Assembly: GCA_951217055.1 (NCBI GenBank)
Contig: OX578276.1
Span: 17,963,430 to 18,027,429 of the forward strand
Source of the DNA: Gerris lacustris
Lineage: Eukaryota > Arthropoda > Insecta > Hemiptera > Gerridae
Direction: 5' to 3'
Length of the DNA stretch: 64,000 nucleotides
Below the pieces are notes generated by a model. That model searched no databases. It had not been told where the DNA came from and saw only the letters and a list, made by a program, of their open reading frames with translations. The position numbers were made by a program, and so were the translations under genes. This document shows, one piece after another, positions 60,318 to 64,000 of the stretch (within the stretch, counting starts at the first letter, position 1; the number at the start of each line of letters is the position of its first letter).

Positions 60318-62515
60318 GGGGTTCCCAACGGGGTCCAGGTGGCACCCCTTGGGGGTCTATGGAAATTTAAAAGGGGTCAATAGTATTCCAGGGATCTACT
60401 GCGTCTGCACAGACGACAGACGACTGACAGACATTTTTTAAAAACCACTTTTTTTACTAGAAGCCAAATACCACGAAAAGGTTTTGCGCCGGGAGGTTAC
60501 AATCCTAGATAATAGGTTACAATTAAACCTCAACAACAAGAGAAGGTTATAACTTATAACTCGTGAACGTTGTATGGGTTTACTGAACAGTATGTTATGC
60601 GTTACTTTTTTAGTATTTATCTGTATACATATAATAGTAATTAATAAATAAATTGTAAAATGTAGTAAATCAGAGTTTTCGGGGGGTAGCGCCCCTAAAT
60701 TTGGAGCTAAAATTCGTTTCTCGATTTAGCCTCGGAGTGTGATTTTTCTGAGCATGTATGCCAAATTTCGTCAAAATCGGCCCGGTAGTTTAGGCTCCAG
60801 GCATCTGCACAGACATTTTTTGAAAACCACTTTTTTGGACTCAGGGGGCCTCAAAACGTGAAAATCCATCAAAATCGAATTTTCGTGCGATCACAATACT
60901 TTCTCTTCATATGAGAAAGTAAAAAATAAAAACAGTTTTGAGTCTTTATTATAATATTATAAAAATATTAATAATATTAAATAAATATTATTTATTATAA
61001 TCGATAAATAATTATACAATCATTGCTGCAATAAACATTAAAATGCATAAGCAGTATATTATGCATAGGTATTGTACGCTATACTTGTATTTTTTTTTAC
61101 TTATTAAAAAAAATAGATATAGTATAAAACATATCAGGTAGGTATAAAAGGTTAAAAAAAAAAATAATAATAATAAAAAAATAAAATAAAATATTATGAT
61201 AGTTATAATTCAAACACAAATAAAATAAGTTATACATTTTTATGTCTTTATAAAATGAAGGAATGATTATTTTATTTATTAATTGAACTAAAGCGTCCTT
61301 TTTTTTACCATTGTGTCCCGTTTTTGTTTATAAGCTGATGTTTGTTTAACCTTTTTTATTTCGGTGGATTTCCTTCTTGCTGCTAAATTTTTGTCTTCCA
61401 AACAACTTAAATGAATAATATCGACACCATCACAAGGTCTGGAGTCCAGGTAGCGCACTGAACACTCTACTGCCTCCAATTATTAGACTTCACTTGGATA
61501 GGGTTTTTATAGAATAGACATTTTTTTAAAAATCGGTAATTTACATATTTATTTTTATAAAATCATCCCTAATATGCCATACACTGCTGGATGGATACGA
61601 AATATAATTTTTTACAACACTAGTTTGTTCGCCCACTTAGAATTAGAACTTTTTGAAGTTGTAGGTATCGCTTTAATGCTTATTTGTAGGTATAATAGCG
61701 TACTTATTCGCCAACATTTCTAAACTTTTTACCAATTTCTATCAATTGGAGTTATTGTTTGAGCCAACAAGGCCCCCCCCCCCCCCTTTGACTCCCAATT
61801 TCTACTTCTCTGACTACAATTTTGAAAGTTTTTCAAAATTTGAAAAGAACATTATTTATCTACGATTGATACGAAATATAAACATTGTATCTCTGTTTAG
61901 ATGCGTAGAAAGTGATTCTTTACGTAATTGTATTCATGGCGCATGCGTGTTTCATAATTCCTTTTTTTCCGCCCTAATGTGGTAAAAGAGAAGAATTCTT
62001 CTCCTTAAAGCACGATCAGCGAGTTTGTTAACATTTAACAAAACTAATTTGCTGTTTGTTTAATTAAAGTAACTGTTAATATAGAGTTTTTTGTTTTAAA
62101 AACAATTATTGATTTATGTCATTATGGCGAAAATGAGGAGAATAATACTCCTCCCGAAATAAATAATTCGGCTCAAAATACAGCTAATGAATTATTGTCA
62201 TCTTTATCAAATGATCAAAAGAGAAATACGAACTTACAAACAGAAAGTTTATTAAATATTTTTTCTGTATTTATTATTAAAATCCAACCATCGTAGATAA
62301 AGTACGGTACGCAACTTGTGCGAAAACTGAATTTTGTTTTACTCTTGTGGTTTTACTACCCCCGCTGTCGCTCGGGTGCAAACTCCACACTCGCATTAAA
62401 AACGTTACTTTCCACACTAGAAGCGGGGGGTTAACAACTACTGCTCTAGCTTACAAACAATAAGGCGTTAAATTATATCTTTTATATATTTAACATTTTC
62501 TATATTCTCCTATTA
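60318..62515. other. Rearranged end of the right arm, non-coding
   Basis: It begins with the end of the 26-30 kb hAT (ACCAGGGGTTCCCAACG at about 60315), then fragments of its interior and a copy of the dispersed GAGAAAG repeat. From about 60930 it is an inverse copy of 24094-25640. No gene is seen. Confidence 0.55.
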
Positions 62516-62870
62516 GTCAGGGTGCCAAATGGCTATTTTTATGGTAACCTGGAATTAACGTATACATAAATTTTTTTTTCGTTTTTTTGTTCAATAATAT
62601 GTATACTTTAAGAATCCGAGTGATGCCACCCTGTCACCCTTGAGCATTTTCAGAAAAATCAAAATGGCGGCAAATAAATCCTGAAAAATTAAGGTTTTCT
62701 GATTAGATTCAATATGGGCGTGCGATACATCATTTCTTAGGTTTTTGATGTCAAGGAACATGAATCTGAGTGCCTAGAATGGGTTTGAATAAAAATTGTA
62801 TGTTATTTTATAATGTTTTATTTATTTTAAAAAAGCAGGATTCCCATCCTTTATTCAGTACAGGAGGCTC
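62516..62870. other. Non-coding DNA outside the duplication
   Basis: No gene or clear repeat. Confidence 0.4.
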
Positions 62871-62871
62871 T

Positions 62872-63192
62872 TACACGTCCGGCTAGTTTACCCTCTTCCA
62901 GTCGTCCAATCGAGCTGAAACTTGGCACATAGACTCTCTACCACAAAAACATTTTAACAAATTAATTAATTAATTAATTTTTCAATTTAATTAATTTAAT
63001 CAAATTTTATTTTATTTCTATTACTTAATTTTTTCAATATTTAATTAATCCATTTATTTTTAAAAAGTTAGTTAATTAAATTGAAAAATTAATTAATTAA
63101 TTAATTTGTTAAAATGTTTTTGTGGTAGGTAGTCTATGTGCCAAGTTTCAGCTCGATTGGACGACTGGAAGAGGGTAAACTAGCCGGACGTC
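62872..63192. repeat. 320-bp palindrome
   Basis: The left arm (ACGTCCGGCTAGTTTACCCT, then TCGAGCTGAAACTTGGCACA) is inverted on the right. The arms are about 120-140 bp and the centre is AT-rich with ATTAATTA repeats. The phrase GTCGAGCTGAAAC recurs at the right edge of the window. Confidence 0.85.
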
Positions 63193-64000
63193 TAAGAGCG
63201 GGCCCCAAAAGGGTGTCCATGACCGTATAGGATAGGTAGGTAGTAACCTCTTTTAAAAAAAATGTTTTATCTAAAACCATACAAAAAAGTGTTTAAAAAA
63301 GCAAACAAGGCTTCAATACAAAATTCACACATATTCACTAAAAAAAAAAAAAAAAAAAAAATCTGTCAATTGTTGAGGCACATAGCATTCTCGGGTCCTA
63401 TTTCGTAGATACTTAAATGATTTTATGCATTTACAACCCATAATTGTCAAAATTATTTCATTTTCCCCGTTTTTTATATCTGACAAAATTGTTTTGATTT
63501 TTTAGATGAATTAAAGTCTCATTTTAGCAAAATTTAAAGTGCGCAGACGGTTTAAATTAATCTGGGACTATCTGCGGTCTACTTTCGACAAACCACCCAA
63601 ATATCACAAAAATCATATGAGTACTTTTGAAGATATAGGTGAAATTAATTGTATGTTTGTGCGTATGTGGAAGACAAGCAAATGAGGATGAAACTTATAT
63701 AGAACCAAAAAAAGCTTATTATGACCCAACATCCAAAATTCATTAAAATTGGATAAATATAGTTTTTATGACTTGTTGGTTCGCAAAAATTGTGGACAGT
63801 CCAACAGACAGACACGGAACAAGAAATGTTTCGTATGTCTTTTTTAATTAAATAAATGATTAATTAATTTTTAAATTTAATTAATTATCTTTTTAAAGAT
63901 GAATTAATTAATTTAATTTAAAAAGTAATAAAAATAAAATTAATTAATTGGCATACAATCTTTGGAGGGCTAATTAGCTCACGTCCAGTCGAGCTGAAAC
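63193..64000. other. AT-rich non-coding DNA to the window edge
   Basis: Contains an A20-type run near 63341-63361 and TTAATTAATT tracts. No gene. Confidence 0.45.

Overview
This is eukaryotic nuclear DNA, AT-rich and dense in transposons. It holds a replication-dependent core and linker histone cluster and one intronless, bacterial-type giant gene. The histone proteins, the divergent H2A/H2B and H4/H3 gene pairs and the transposon types (hAT, pogo-like, Jockey-like LINE, Ty1/copia relic, LTR elements primed by tRNA-Lys) suggest an arthropod, probably an insect. I cannot fix the order or species from sequence alone.

Layout. (1) 1-8.3 kb: a decaying SecA-like motor plus OTU-like protease gene of bacterial type. 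It is open at the left window edge, split by a frameshift in an A7 run and followed by a degraded tail. (2) 8.3-24 kb: no host gene seen. This stretch holds a 28-bp satellite, hairpin MITEs, a LINE reverse-transcriptase relic, a fold-back element, nested hAT and MITE copies, a Penelope-like insertion and a copia integrase relic. (3) 24.1-33.6 kb: left arm of a very large inverted duplication, with divergent H2A (-) and H2B (+). (4) 33.6-50.9 kb: the spacer between the arms, with H1 (-), a 5'-truncated tandem H1 copy, an H1 tail remnant, divergent H4 (-)/H3 (+), a 5.1-kb fold-back hAT and an H3 3'-fragment duplication. (5) 50.9-62.5 kb: right arm, with H2B (-) and H2A (+). Their shared promoter region is split by two nested LTR retroelements and a hAT-type MITE. 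(6) 62.5-64 kb: repeat DNA with a large palindrome.

Every intact histone gene is followed by the same 16-nt 3' stem-loop, GGTCCTTTTCAGGACC. The most striking observation is that the LTR retroelement inserted in the second H2A/H2B promoter carries this exact 16-mer in sense orientation inside both LTRs, 55 bp before the LTR end. Its U3 has CCAAT and TATA boxes and the LTR has no AATAAA. A related element nested inside it encodes a Gag-like protein but no polymerase, and carries two variant stem-loops per LTR, also in sense. Together they look like a family of non-autonomous LTR retroelements that has adopted histone-type 3'-end signals, a candidate undescribed form of S-phase-coupled retroelement expression. 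This is inference from motifs; no expression data are visible here.
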